DNA from: Purpureocillium takamizusanense
Taxonomy: Eukaryota > Ascomycota > Sordariomycetes > Hypocreales > Ophiocordycipitaceae
Direction: 5' to 3'
Assembly (NCBI RefSeq): GCF_022605165.1
Contig: NC_063075.1
Location: forward strand, 1,116,001-1,180,000
DNA: 64,000 bases
Each line of letters opens with the position of its first letter. Position 1 is the stretch's first letter. Below are positions 1 through 10,749 of this stretch, in pieces. The position numbers and the translations under genes are program-made. The notes under the pieces were generated by a model. The model had not been told where the DNA came from. It saw only the letters and a program-made list of their open reading frames with translations, and did not search any database.

Positions 1-2604
1 TGGCCACTTTTCTGTTGTATGTTGTGGCCAGACTGGCCTGTTTAGCCATATGCTCTGTTTGCCTGCGGGCGGACTGAGCCTCCGACAAGCTGGCATGCTG
101 CTGTTTTAACTCCAAGAGCGTTCGGAGCTGCTACTGTCAGCTCGTCTCGTCTCGCGATAGTGTGTGCAGCGCGTACCGACTGTACCGCCTTGGTCGTGAG
201 ACTCTCCATGCGGTCTAAACGGGCGAGATTGGTGTTCAAAACCCGCTTCCCTCTCAAGTCCTGGCTCGTGGTGTGGTTGGGGTCATTGGTTGCGACCGTC
301 TCCAGATGGAGAAACAGATCCTGTATGACCGTGTTCTGGTCACACAGCACAGATCGCAGGATGCCAAGCTCATCGCGAATATCCTCTATCTCTACCAGGA
401 GATTTGTCTCTTGTTCGATGCGAATGTCCTCGGCGGAAAGGAATTCTTTTGTCAGGGCAGTCGCGTCAAGCAGCTCTCGGAACTCGCGCAGGCTTTCGGC
501 TGTTTGGTCGCTCTGCAACTGTGAGCAGCCATCCGAGGACGTGTGTGGAGAGAGCACTTACGACTTCGCCAATAGACCGCTCCATGAAATCGAAAAAGTG
601 AAAGTCCTCGGTGGTTCCTAGTGGATCAAACGCACCCAGGCAGAACGACGTGATGACCAAACACAGGTCGTGGGCACTCGTGATGGATGGTCGCCTGACG
701 TCTCGTAGATAGCGAAGAATGGCCTGGTAAATGTTGAGTGGATCGCCGTCTCGCAGTTTGAAGTCATCCCACGACGTAGGGTGGGTGCCCGTTGCAGAAA
801 CGTCTAACGTCCAGGAGTCCCACCTCATCGGGCAACAAGAAATGATGGTTTCTACAACATCAGCCTTGGTCGCGTGACGGGCTGTCTTGCTTACCGTCGT
901 CCAGCAGCCACAGCCACAACTGATCGACCATGAAGATTTTGGGCTCGACGCCGGCGTATTTTGACGTATATCGCAAAACGACCTGGTCTACATCCCTCTT
1001 GGCGGTGCTGCCTAGGTGAGTGTAAAAATACTGGTCAAGGGTGCGGCGCGCCTGCAGTGGCGGCACAGAGCCTGCCGCCGACTTGAAGTACCCTTTGAGC
1101 AACAACTCATGCAATGCACCAGGATACATGGCCATGTTTGGTGGCTGGGAAGTGCCCATCCTTCCCCTCGGGTTCGTGTCAGGTACGGTAGCTCCCGTAT
1201 CTGCACGGTCTTGGTCGCGGTCGCTCTCCCTCTCCGGAAGATTAAACTTGGCAGTCTTCTTGGCGCGGCGACGAACCGGCAGCATCCGTGAAATGGATTC
1301 AGACATGGCCTTGAACCCTCCTTGTGTCTCGTAATGCAAGTAAGGAACAAAAGCCGTAACCCGTGAAGTCGAGTTATCCCGGTCCGCCTGGTCTGTTAGG
1401 TCATGACACTTGGCGGATTCGACGCACATACTGGTGTGGCGTGGAAAAGTGGCCGGTTGAAGCAGCCTTGTGTTGTCTGCATAATGTGATAATCTCCGAG
1501 GGCACGGCTCATGCCCAGATCAGACTTCATGACATCCGTGAGGCCTGTTGCTGAGCCGCCCTCGGCAAGATGTCGCCGTGCAAGGTCCTAAACTGTCAGC
1601 GGACGGTAAGAGGCTCCGCGGAAGCACACACCTCGACCCATTCTGCCTATCATCCGAGTCAGCGTTCCTCGCCACAAACGGTCTGCAATACGTACATTGT
1701 TAGCAGGCAAATGATACCACCGCACCGCGGGCTTGGCGTCAATGATGCCTTGCCGCGTCGAGTTCATGATGGCGTTGGCTCCGATGCCGTATATCATGTC
1801 GTAAACCGACGCTGTCTTATGGATGCGCTCCTCAGAGTCGCCGATGAAGAACTCGACGACGCTGATTTTGAAAGCATGGCAGGCGCTTTGCTTGTCTATG
1901 TCCTCGAGCTGCGGAGGGACACGAACGGCCGGCGCGAGCGTCCTTCGTCTGATAGGCCGTTTCCCTGGACCCGATATGTCGGGTCCGCGCAGGAGTTGCG
2001 TCGCCCTGAGGATGCGTATGATGTCGCCGCTTCGGGCGAGCCCTTCTGCTGTGTGACCGTCGTTTGTCGTGACGTCCTTGTCGGCTCCGTACTGAAGCAG
2101 CAATCGTGTCATAGGCACGCTGCCGATAACCAGGGCGCGGAGCAGGGGCGTCCATCCATAAATGTCCCTAAAGTCAACCTGGGCACCATTGTCCAAAAGG
2201 AGCTGTGCCAGGTCCAAATCATCGGCATCAGCACAGAGATAAAGCGCGGATTGCAGGGTCGACGCATTGACGGCCTCGACGTTTGCGCCGTATTCGAGCA
2301 GCAGCCTCGGAATGGCTAGCGACCGTAGGTTGGCGGTTACGGTGGCCGCCAGAGCCAAGGAGGGCCAGCCAACGCCATCGGCAGCCTCGACGTTGGCACC
2401 GCTTTCGAGCAGCAGCTGGACAACCGAGGCATGGCCGTTGATGACGGCGAGGTGCAAGGCAGCGCGGCCAGTGGTGGGCTCTTTGGCGAGGACGAGGCTG
2501 CGATGCTCGCTAAGAAGGTCCCGAACGAGCTCCAGCTCTCCATCCTGCGCGGCGTTGAGGAGAGCCGTTTCTCGGGCGCCTGGCATGGATGGGACGAGGT
2601 CCAT
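1..2604 (-). CDS. Ankyrin-repeat / CorA-like membrane protein, 3' end cut by the window
   Basis: The start is the ATG at 2604. The first exon encodes about five ankyrin repeats (roughly residues 13-210; repeated LLLE-GANVE type units) and runs to about 1600. Later exons show the pattern of fungal CorA-like proteins: LDQYFYTHL, then FMVDQLWLWLLDD, then an acidic coiled segment (EIEDIRDELGIL) and LLELKQQHASLSEAQSARRQ just before the edge. The CorA-type membrane helices and GMN motif would lie beyond base 1. Exons I can fix by phase are 1-130, 177-518, 562-851 and 897 to about 1401; the introns between them are only 43-46 nt. The join between about 1401 and 1625 is unresolved. Family members occur beside HET and NLR-like genes, but the function is unproven. 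It diverges from the Nudix gene. Whether it transports metal or acts as a sensor cannot be said. Confidence 0.75.
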
Positions 2605-3086
2605 GGCGGGTGCGGATCGCGGGTGCGGCTTGGTTTATCAACGTAGCGTGCGGGCCATGCCGTTGCGAAACTCTGTTGACGACGTAGGAGGCGGTGGTGG
2701 GCGGAGCTGCCTGTGGTCTGGCGATGTCTGCTTGCCTGGTGGTGGTGTCAAGTGGATTAGTAGCACTAACGTATGGTTCGGGGATGGGCATGAGGTGAGG
2801 CGAGTAGCGCAGCTCAATGCCCAGCAGACGCGACAAGGAAAGCGCGCCTGCCGCCCGCCTGCCTGCCTCCTGCCGCAGACGCTGCAACTCATCTCAGCCG
2901 GCAATTACCGCGGTTGAGTGCTTCATTTTCAGTACGCTATACGCGTCACTCGTTGCAATTCGATCTTCTGCCTCATTTCAATCCTTGAGACCGTCCACAA
3001 TTGCGCTCGATTTGCACTCTGCGCTCTGGCTTGCACCTGGTCCAACACTTTTCTTGTCGTTGTCACGTAGCGCTGACAAACGAAAC
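2605..3086. promoter_or_regulatory. Shared divergent promoter region
   Basis: These 482 bases separate the start codons of the ankyrin/CorA-like gene (minus) and the Nudix gene (plus), so they must hold both promoters and both leaders. No clear TATA box was seen on either side. The half nearer the Nudix gene is pyrimidine-rich on the plus strand. Confidence 0.5.
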
Positions 3087-3707
3087 ATGTCGCTCGAGCC
3101 AGATCCGCGCAACCAAGGCGGTCCTGCACCGCCCGCGTTCAGCTTCACCTTTGATCCGTCCCTGGCTCTGTACAACGTACCACTGCAGACATATCTCGAC
3201 TCGCACCCCGAGTTCGACGCCATTGCCGCCGGGGCTCTCGTCTTTTCCCGCGACCCAGCCACCGGCGCTCGCCGCATCCTTCTTCTGCAGCGTGCAGCCC
3301 ACGACTCCATGCCGCTGCGATGGGAGATTCCGGGCGGCGCCTGCGACCACGACGACCCCTCACTTCTACATGGACTCGCGCGCGAGCTATGGGAAGAGAG
3401 CCGCGTTGTGTTGCGCCATGTCTCCAGGCTGGTGACTCTGGGCTCTGGCGCGCGTGAACTGGGCAAGGGCTCTCAAGATGGTGCCGTCTTCTTCTCGCGC
3501 CGAGGTCTGCGCATCATCAAGTATTCTTTCTTGGTAGAGGCTGAGGAGCCTGTAGAGATCGTGTTGGATCCGAACGAACATGCGCAGTTCCTATGGGCGA
3601 CGGAGGAAGAGGTCCGCGCGGGCAAGGTCGGCGACGTGAAGCTTACCATGACAACGGATCAGCAAGCAGCCACCATTCGGGAAGCTTTTCGGCTTGCTAC
3701 TCAATAG
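3087..3707 (+). CDS. Nudix hydrolase domain protein, 206 aa, single exon
   Basis: Predicted to hydrolyse a nucleoside-diphosphate-linked substrate; the substrate is unknown. The Nudix box lies at about residues 83-106: the catalytic part RELWEES is intact (Arg99, Glu100, Glu103, Glu104). The first acidic position of the consensus (G-x5-E) is Pro91 with Asp90 beside it, and the final Gly is replaced. A strand-rich segment (IAAGALVFSRD, then RRILLLQRA) precedes the box, as in other Nudix folds. ATG 3087 was chosen because it is the first ATG giving a normal-length domain; the open frame upstream is low-complexity leader. No signal peptide or membrane helix is visible. Its 3' end faces the beta-lactamase-like gene across 119 bp. 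Confidence 0.85.
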   Translation: MSLEPDPRNQGGPAPPAFSFTFDPSLALYNVPLQTYLDSHPEFDAIAAGALVFSRDPATGARRILLLQRAAHDSMPLRWEIPGGACDHDDPSLLHGLARELWEESRVVLRHVSRLVTLGSGARELGKGSQDGAVFFSRRGLRIIKYSFLVEAEEPVEIVLDPNEHAQFLWATEEEVRAGKVGDVKLTMTTDQQAATIREAFRLATQ

Positions 3708-3826
3708 CGCTCGGCAACGCAAATTTTCGACAACCTTGAGCTTCAAGAAGCCGTTCGATTAGCATGGCCGTTCAGACATCCAAGTCTTGAATTAAGATAC
3801 TTCGAACAAACTCATATAGAACACAT

Positions 3827-5305
3827 TTACGGCCCAATCCTCTTGAGCTCCTTGTCTTTGCCCGCCGCCAGCAACTTCAACACCACCTTACCCTCCCCGT
3901 TTTTAACCTTGAGACAAAGCAGCAGCTCCAGTCCCTCGAGCACAAATGCCCGGTACTCGTCTTCACCCTCTACAGTGGCCATCGGCAGTGCGGCGGGCAA
4001 AAGTCTTATGTCGGCGAGCCCATCATAGTCAACCACGGGCTTCCCGTCGCCGTCTGCCTTGATGGCCAAACCGTGCTTTCCGTCCGTCCATTTACCCACC
4101 CAGGGCTGCCAGGCCTTTCCTGGGTCTTCACCCGGCAGCGTGTATGGCGTGGCTGGCATCCCCTTGGCGAGCCACCAGGCGTGTATTTGCGGCCATTGCT
4201 TCAGGTGCGCCACTGCTTGCCCGACTTTCCATACCGCTACGGCGCCCAGCGCCGAGTTTGTCATCATCGCTACTCCAGAGTGACGCGGCGCTGGGATGTC
4301 CCTCGCATCTCTCCCGGGAGGGTCTGCGAAGCCCGTGATCGAGCACCGAAAGCCCGGTTCATTGGCGCCGCCGTGCTCGAACAAGACTTGATCTTTGCCG
4401 CCCACGAACCAGGAGAGTGCCATGCCCGAGTCCACCTCTGTCAGCATCTGTCGCGCCGTGTCGCGACGCAGGAACCCGTCGTCACCGTCGAGCGACTTCT
4501 GCACTGCCTGGACAACTCTCAGCAGGTCTGTTGGCGTCGTCCAGAGACCCGCCGCCGCCTCTTCTGGGTTCACGCGATGAGCGACCTCGCATGGTGTGTA
4601 GCCGGTGTAGTGCGCCGCCGCCGCGTTCTTTTCGCCGTCGCGCAGCCCGCCGTAGCTGGAGCGCGTCATGCCCAGCGGCTCAATGACGATTTCTCGCATG
4701 AGAGATGGAAAGTCTTTTCCTGTGACAGTCTCCAAGATTATCTGGAGCACAGTGATGCCGCCGCCAGAGTAAGAAAAGGCCTGTCCGGGCAACCCCTCCA
4801 GGCGCACGCGCACCGTGTTAACAGGCGGGCGTCCTCGAAGCACCTCCCGTGCCGACGGAACGGGTCCGTCCCCGGACGACGTGTCGTACCCTGGAAAGCC
4901 CGATGCCGACAACCCGGCAGTGTGGCTCATGAGCTGCTTGATGGTAATCTTCTCGATCATTGATTTCTGGCTCTTGGGCGAGTCTTCCGTCAGAATCTCC
5001 AGGACGTCCGCTGGGAGGAGCTCGGCGATTGTACTCTCCAACCCAAACTTGCCCTCATCAATGAGCTTCATGATGGCCATAGCGGCAACCGGCTTGGAGA
5101 TGCTGCAGGCTTGGAAGACGGTCTCGGTATCGCCGCCGACCGTGGAGAAGCAACGCGCCGAGACGACGCCATCCTCGAGCACGGCGATGGACATTGTCGG
5201 GCTTCCAATCTTGGCGAGGGCCGCCGCCGTGGACGGACAGGCGGGCTGGTCGGCCCGAATAATCGATTCTAGGTCGTCTAGAAGAGTCATTGTCGTGGAT
5301 GGCAT
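3827..5305 (-). CDS. Serine beta-lactamase-like / penicillin-binding-protein-fold hydrolase, 492 aa
   Basis: Single exon. The family motifs are in order: SISK (Ser68 nucleophile, Lys71), then YSG at 179-181 in the place of YxN, then HGG at 311-313 in the place of the K/H-T/S-G motif. This fits the class C beta-lactamase / esterase EstB / LovD type family (Pfam Beta-lactamase). Fungal members are usually esterases, transesterases or lactonases rather than antibiotic resistance enzymes. A C-terminal beta-rich extension (about residues 390-492) follows the catalytic domain. I chose the ATG at 5305; another in-frame ATG lies at 5290, and the frame stays open to 5494 without family similarity. No signal peptide is seen, so it is probably cytosolic. 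The decayed reductase fragment lies just upstream, so an old secondary-metabolism context is possible but unproven. Confidence 0.85.
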   Translation of the reverse strand: MPSTTMTLLDDLESIIRADQPACPSTAAALAKIGSPTMSIAVLEDGVVSARCFSTVGGDTETVFQACSISKPVAAMAIMKLIDEGKFGLESTIAELLPADVLEILTEDSPKSQKSMIEKITIKQLMSHTAGLSASGFPGYDTSSGDGPVPSAREVLRGRPPVNTVRVRLEGLPGQAFSYSGGGITVLQIILETVTGKDFPSLMREIVIEPLGMTRSSYGGLRDGEKNAAAAHYTGYTPCEVAHRVNPEEAAAGLWTTPTDLLRVVQAVQKSLDGDDGFLRRDTARQMLTEVDSGMALSWFVGGKDQVLFEHGGANEPGFRCSITGFADPPGRDARDIPAPRHSGVAMMTNSALGAVAVWKVGQAVAHLKQWPQIHAWWLAKGMPATPYTLPGEDPGKAWQPWVGKWTDGKHGLAIKADGDGKPVVDYDGLADIRLLPAALPMATVEGEDEYRAFVLEGLELLLCLKVKNGEGKVVLKLLAAGKDKELKRIGP

Positions 5306-5693
5306 GGATGTACACGATCCTCGGTCTGCCTCTGAGCGCTGGGTTGTGTCCTTGTTATAGTTGAAGGCGAGCCTCGGGCGACGTGTCATGGCCGCGTGTC
5401 GTCGATGGCCTCGCGTCCGCCGCGTATTCGAGACTCGGTATAGCCTGTCTAGGCAGGTCGCATACGCAACTATTGCGAGGCAGCCGCGTCCCACTCCATC
5501 TTAATAAGGGCATTTGATGACAAGTGTCGGTTCCTGGCGGTTCAAGACACTGGGTTCCCCGCAGTCCGATCGTAGTGCTTACGCCCCTCCCTCCCCCGAA
5601 CAAGTTCACTTTACAACACTAGTTACTCACTTGACTCAACGTGAATGAAGTGATTGAATGCAGGCAAATTCACTTCTGCCAGGTACGCCTTAT

Positions 5694-6393
5694 CTAACGC
5701 CAACACTGCCCAGAACAGCTAACAAACCAAAACGCCCACTGTTCACACCAGTTCTTCAACAGCTCCGGCGAGACGGTTCTCAGACCGGCGACGGTTAGAC
5801 TCATCACCATAGTCCGCTGCATAGCAAAGTCTACGTGCCGGGCGCCTTGCTTCGCCGCCGCCAGCAGATCCCTATACGTGTCCAGCAGCTCGACGCCCGG
5901 GTTCCTCGTGATATTGGCCCCCGTGCCGGCGCTCGTATCCAACCCGAAGACCCATTCCTCGAGTCACCATCTCCAGACGCACTCGATAGTGCTCCTCGCA
6001 AAACTGCGGTTAAAGACGCCCACGACGTCCTGGACGGGTTGACGCAGTGGAAGTAGCAGTGCATCTCCAACACGGGCGTCTTAGTCGTCACGCCCGGCAC
6101 ATCCAGGACGAGCTGGACGACATCCTCAATGGACATCCAGTCCACCTCGTCGCCCGGGCCGATGCTCTTTGGCAGATTTCCTAAGAACAACGACCTCTCG
6201 ATCACGGTCGTTGTGAACTCCTGCCTGTTCCACATGTCCCTGTGGCTCCACGGCCCCGCGACCTGGCCCACTCGGACCGTCGGTTGCCCGCGAGGTTGGA
6301 CCGCCCGTACCCCATCTCCGCCAGCCTCAGGTCCGTCCGGAACTTTATCAGCGATGACCATGCCACAGATACGTGAACTGTAGTCGATGTCAA
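5694..6393 (-). pseudogene. Decayed C-terminal thioester-reductase domain of an NRPS-like or PKS enzyme
   Basis: Fragments in more than one minus-strand frame resemble, in the right order, the end of a terminal reductase (SDR-e type) domain. They are AEMGYGRSNLAG (around 6330, the Tyr-x3-Lys helix region), RVGQVAGPW with MWNRQE (about 6250), VDWMSIEDVVQL (about 6140), FHCVNPSRTSW (about 6050), and finally PGVELLDTYRDLL with SPELLKNWCEQW (about 5920-5720). The frame changes at least twice, the catalytic helix is shortened, and no start or upstream adenylation or carrier domain is present. I read it as a pseudogene remnant. The match is from recalled family patterns, not from a search. Confidence 0.6.
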
Positions 6394-7163
6394 CTGGTGC
6401 TATCGCGCTGCAGTCTACCGAGCCAATAAGTTCCCACCCTTTTCAGTTTGTGTTAATTATATTTCAGGTCCGTCTTCAGGAGTCTCGTGCGTTGTCCCGC
6501 CGCTTCTCTCAGCTGCCGTGTGGATTGAAGTCTAGTTGCGCAATGATGCGCAGTAATACGCACTACACCAGCCATGGAATCCAGGCTGCATGATGTTGGC
6601 AATACATTATTTTTATGTTCTAGCATGAAAGAGCAACTATACTTGGTTTCAAATTGTAGAGGTACGCACAGCTCTAGGTATAGAGGACAGTGGTAGCGTG
6701 GCTGAGATGTGGTAGCTAATCTTGTAGTCTACGATCGATCTCCAGCGACGGTTGAACAGGCACACTACCTTCCTATTCATGGCTTTTGTGACTTTGCGCT
6801 ACGGGTTCAAATCGGTAGTTTTGCGTAGCCGAAAAATTCTCCATGGATCTGCGTTTGGCAGCCGTGCGTGGAACTGAACAGGTGCCGGAACGCGACGCCA
6901 GCTGGCCGCAGCTGTCGCCCGATCCCCGCTGAGAAACATCTGTCCTGTTGCCCAGTGCCTCCATTCAGCACAAGTGCCTGAACAGCAGGCTCACAGAGAC
7001 TGGCAGTTCTTCTACACGTGACTTGCTGCCCAGTTTCCGCACACTTCAAAACGCGTTCACATCAGGCATCTATGTCTGCCAGCACGCCCGCACGTTGCAC
7101 CTCACCTAATCCCATCATCGTTCCAGCCGAGACGCTGAGGCCGTCGTCTTCACCATCGTGTCC
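6394..7163. other. Intergenic region upstream of the dynamin-like gene
   Basis: No coding feature is supported here. The stretch holds the promoter and leader of the dynamin-like gene. An ATG at 7072 opens a frame that runs past that gene's start to 7437 in another frame. Confidence 0.5.
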
Positions 7164-9784
7164 ATGGCGACAAGCTCTTACCCTCGAGGGCCATTGGCTC
7201 AGATTGCCAGAGACCATGAGGAGCTCCTCTGCACCATCCACAACCTGCATCGGCTTGGGGTTGACATCGACGCCTTCCCTGAGATCATCGTCGTCGGGGA
7301 TCGGAGCTCTGGTAAGAGCTCCATCCTTCACGCCTTCTCCGGCATCGACTTTCCCGCAACGGGAGTCGAGTTTACAAACTCTGTTCTCGAGCTCTCCCTC
7401 CGCACGAGCACCGAGGCAAGCATCACCGTCGAGGTGAAAGAAAAGGGCTCGAATACATTCGTGCCGCTTGCAGGAATGACTAGCCGCCAAACAAACTCTC
7501 AGGCGGTAAACGAGATCTTTGGCCAGGTCAAACTCTTCATGGAGCGGCAGAGGCTGGCTGGCGCTGCCCCAGTAACGGCTCTGCAGGTCAACGTTGGCGC
7601 TCCCCATTTTGGGCACATCGGTTTCGTCGACCTGCCTGGGTTGAATTCCCTTCCGAACTCCGATAGAGGCTCTTTCACGAACAGTGCTGCTTCGATTGCA
7701 AAGGAATACATGTGCAAGAGGAACGCTATCATACTCATCGCCGTGCCTGCCGACAGCACCCACAAGCGCGAGACGGCCCTAAAGCTGTGCAAGCTCATTG
7801 ATCCGAACGGAGAGCGGACCCTGGCGATTGTTACCAAGGCCGATCTCATTCCAATCGACTCTCCGCACAACGAGCAGATTTTCAAGATCTTTCACGACGG
7901 CCAAAACGGATTTCTCGCGACGGAGAAGTGGCACGTTCTCCCGAGTCCGCCGAGACATGGCATCTACACACACGGCGTGGAGGCACAATCCGCGCCTCAG
8001 CCTCAGATGCCCACCGCACAGATCGAGAAACACTTGCCTCAAATTTCAGACTACGATCAAGGTTTTGCAAGTCTCATTCCGAAGTTGAGCGTCTTGTATG
8101 CCGGTCGGCTGCATGCCAATCTGCCGAACCTCCTTGCGAAGGGGGCCTCCATCCTCAAGTGCAAGAGAAGTGACTTGGAGCAACTCCAAAAGTCACTCAG
8201 CACAGACGCAGAGAAGACTCACTACCTGTGCGGAATCGCCAACGACTTCCGCACCATCGCACAAGCAGCCACGAAAGGCGAATACGATCACGGCTATTTC
8301 CGCGACGACAGCGGTGTCCCTCCCGTCCCCGACACGCGAAGACTGCGAGACATCATCCGCACACTGAGCCGGGCATTCGTTCATGTCATGAAAACCAATG
8401 GGGCACATTGCAACGTCAAATGCGATCAAGCCTCGGTCACTCAGCCGTCGGAGCCTGACGAGCTTCACGAGTCAATGGTGCCTTGGGTCAATATGTTTCA
8501 AGTCGAGTCTCCCAAAATGGTATCACTGTCTGATATCAAGCCCGAGTTTGTATCAGCATCCTCCGTCAGCCAAGTACCAGGCTCTGTCAGTCACAGACTC
8601 AGTCTGGATCTATTTCGCGACCAGTCCTGCAAGTGGTATGCCATCGCAAGGCGCCACATCGACTTGGTTGCGGACGCTGTCAGGACTTTCGTGACAGCGG
8701 CACTCGGGCACGTCTTTGGTGCCAATACGTCCGGTTTCGACACCATGATGATAGAGCTTGTTCTGCCTTTCTTCAATCGGATTGCACTCGAGCTCTCGGA
8801 GAAGCTGAGCGAGCTGCTGTGGCATTACCGACATGGAGACATGATCTGCGCCGATGACGACTTTCGAGCGCGATTGGTCCAAAGACAGTCTCTTCGCCCT
8901 GTCGAGAGCCGTGGTGTAGAATCAGATCGGGGCGAGAATGGCATCCTGGAGGCTGTGGAGATGATGGCGGTATACTACGAGGTCAGTCATCACTCCCACG
9001 AATGTGCCTGACAAATTCCGCTAATCATGTCTTTAGATGGCAATGCATACTTTTGTCGACAATGTTATAGTACTGGCAGTCGAAAAATGTCTCGTGTCGA
9101 AGATTCCATCCATGGTGCATACATTTATCGCGAGCAACCTCGACTCCGACGCAGTCTCCCGACTTCTCGGACAGCCGGCGACGCTCGAATTAAACATATC
9201 GGGCCTGAACACAGAGATTGAAGCTCTTCAAGTCGCACTGTCAATATGCGAGAAGCACAAACTGAAAGCCCCAATCAGTGAGAACTGTCTTTTTCCTTTC
9301 GTTGTTAGACTCATTTGTGTCCTGCTAACGTTCTCTTCTTTTTTGGTAGCTTTTCCTCCTCTATGCCCAGAGCAGCAATCGTCAAAGGCGGATCTGTCAA
9401 CTCCAGCGAAACGCTCAGATAGTCTCTCTCAGCGGTCAAACTCAACTATGACTGGACTTTCAAGCGACGATTCCATTCCGTGGTTGTCTGGAGGTAGGTG
9501 TTTGAGCTGAAAAAGGTGATGAGGCCATGACTAACGTATATGTTCAACTCTTAGTCTGTACAGCCACGGCTTCAGTCCGTGATGAATCAGTCCTTCAGCC
9601 AACTTTTTCGGAGAAACTGTGCCTCGCCGAGCATGAACCTGCGCACAATGGGTTCACCGCTAGGTTCCATAATATTTGCTTCATGTCTACATATCAAGGA
9701 TTGTCTCCTGAAGAACTCCGGATGGCGGATTACATGCGCGGCGTACAGCACAGGGTTCATAGCAAGCCTCGAGGTCATGCATGA
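7164..9784 (+). CDS. Dynamin-like large GTPase, 810 aa, four exons
   Basis: Exons 7164-8981, 9037-9277, 9350-9493 and 9555-9784; all junctions are GT-AG and keep phase. The N-terminal GTPase domain shows the P-loop GDRSSGKSS (residues 45-53), the G3 motif DLPGL (156-160) and the G4 motif TKAD (224-227). A helical stalk region follows. Exons 1-2 join to give AVYYE-MAMHTFVDNVIVLAVEKCL, the usual start of the GTPase effector domain in fungal Mx/dynamin-like proteins. Exons 3-4 add a polar tail of about 125 residues that I do not recognise. ATG 7164 is used; the codon two triplets upstream is GTG. No pleckstrin-homology domain or membrane helix is seen, so it is not a classical endocytic dynamin. 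Self-assembly and membrane remodelling are the family's general roles; the target here is unknown. Confidence 0.88.
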
Positions 9785-10188
9785 GTGGCAATGCTTAGCA
9801 CTATGACGAGAAATTCTTGTATCATGCAATAGGATGCACTGAGCGAGACCGATGGATAGATTGTACATGTTCTCTAAAGCATTAGACGGGCCAGTACAAC
9901 ACCACATAGAAACAATCACGGGAGCTGTGATCAAGGAACTTGAAGATAGTCAGGGGAACATTATCATTTTCCTCCTAATATGTGATTAAATGAAAATCTA
10001 AGTACAAGACGAGGAGCCAAGAAGAGAAGAAGTAGCTCGCGCCTGTATTGAACAGGGCTGCTGCACCGGTCCACCGTCCGCGGACGACCAGGAGAGACGA
10101 CCACGAATTAAGCTCCAGCACAAGCACACCAGGCCTTTGTTCACCCGGCCTCTGCGGCGAGGACAAGCTTCCGATTAGGCTCCGGCGC

Positions 10189-10596
10189 TTACAGCAAGCG
10201 GGTGAGGGAGCACTGGACGTTCAGGTCCAGGTTGATGAGGCCGGTCTGCGGGAGTTGTTCAGTCAGTGGAATTGCTCTACTATACCGGCTCGAGTTTTGT
10301 GGCATTGGCCTTACCTGCTTGACATCGTCGTGCGAGCAGCAGTAGACGTCGCCACCGGAGCAGCTCTGGCCCAGAGCACCGGGCAGGATGTTGCCGAGGG
10401 AGAGGAGGCCGCCGTTGCCCTGGCCCTGGCACACGACAGTCTGGTGGCTCTGGCAGACGTTGCCGACCTTGTTGTTGCTGGGCTCCTTGTGCTCAGGCTT
10501 GTGCTCGTGGGAAGGCTCCTTGTGGCAGCTCTTGCACTCGGTGGGAGCGGCGATGGCGGTGGCAGCAAGGGCCAGGATAGCGACAAAGAACTTCAT
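10189..10596 (-). CDS. Hydrophobin-like small secreted cysteine-rich protein, 112 aa
   Basis: Exons 10596-10315 and 10245-10189, with a 69-nt intron of consensus borders. Residues 1-17 are a clear signal peptide. A His/Lys/Glu-rich linker (about 25-45) is followed by a class I-like hydrophobin core: Cys48, Cys56, Cys79, Cys86-Cys87 and Cys106, with the typical ending GLINLDLNVQC. Against the eight-cysteine pattern, Cys3 (here Gln57) and Cys4 (within 58-78) are missing. Two extra cysteines (21 and 24) sit in the linker, so the total is still eight. Hydrophobins assemble into amphipathic layers on spores and hyphae; whether this variant does is untested. A TATA box lies about 150 bp upstream and about 4.6 kb of non-coding DNA lies beyond. 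The alternative is a distinct small secreted protein family sharing the hydrophobin tail. Confidence 0.8.
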   Translation of the reverse strand: MKFFVAILALAATAIAAPTECKSCHKEPSHEHKPEHKEPSNNKVGNVCQSHQTVVCQGQGNGGLLSLGNILPGALGQSCSGGDVYCCSHDDVKQVRPMPQNSSRYSRAIPLTEQLPQTGLINLDLNVQCSLTRLL

Positions 10597-10742
10597 TTTG
10601 AAAGTTGTTGGGGGTGGATTAGGTCGTTGAAGGAACGAAAGTGATGCTGTTGAGCGAAAGAAGGCGCTGGAGATGCTTGAGACTGGATGCTTGAGTGGAT
10701 GAGGAGAGAAGAAGATGGGATCTGAGAGGGATCGAGGGCTCC

Positions 10743-10749
10743 TTTTATA
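10743..10749 (-). promoter_or_regulatory. TATA box of the hydrophobin-like gene
   Basis: TATAAAA on the minus strand, 147 bp before the start codon at 10596. No ATG occurs on that strand between the box and the start, which fits a simple strong promoter. Confidence 0.6.

Noticed and set aside
6780..6840. GGTTCAAATC near 6804 resembling a tRNA B box
   Set aside because: No matching A box, acceptor stem or anticodon arm can be folded around it.
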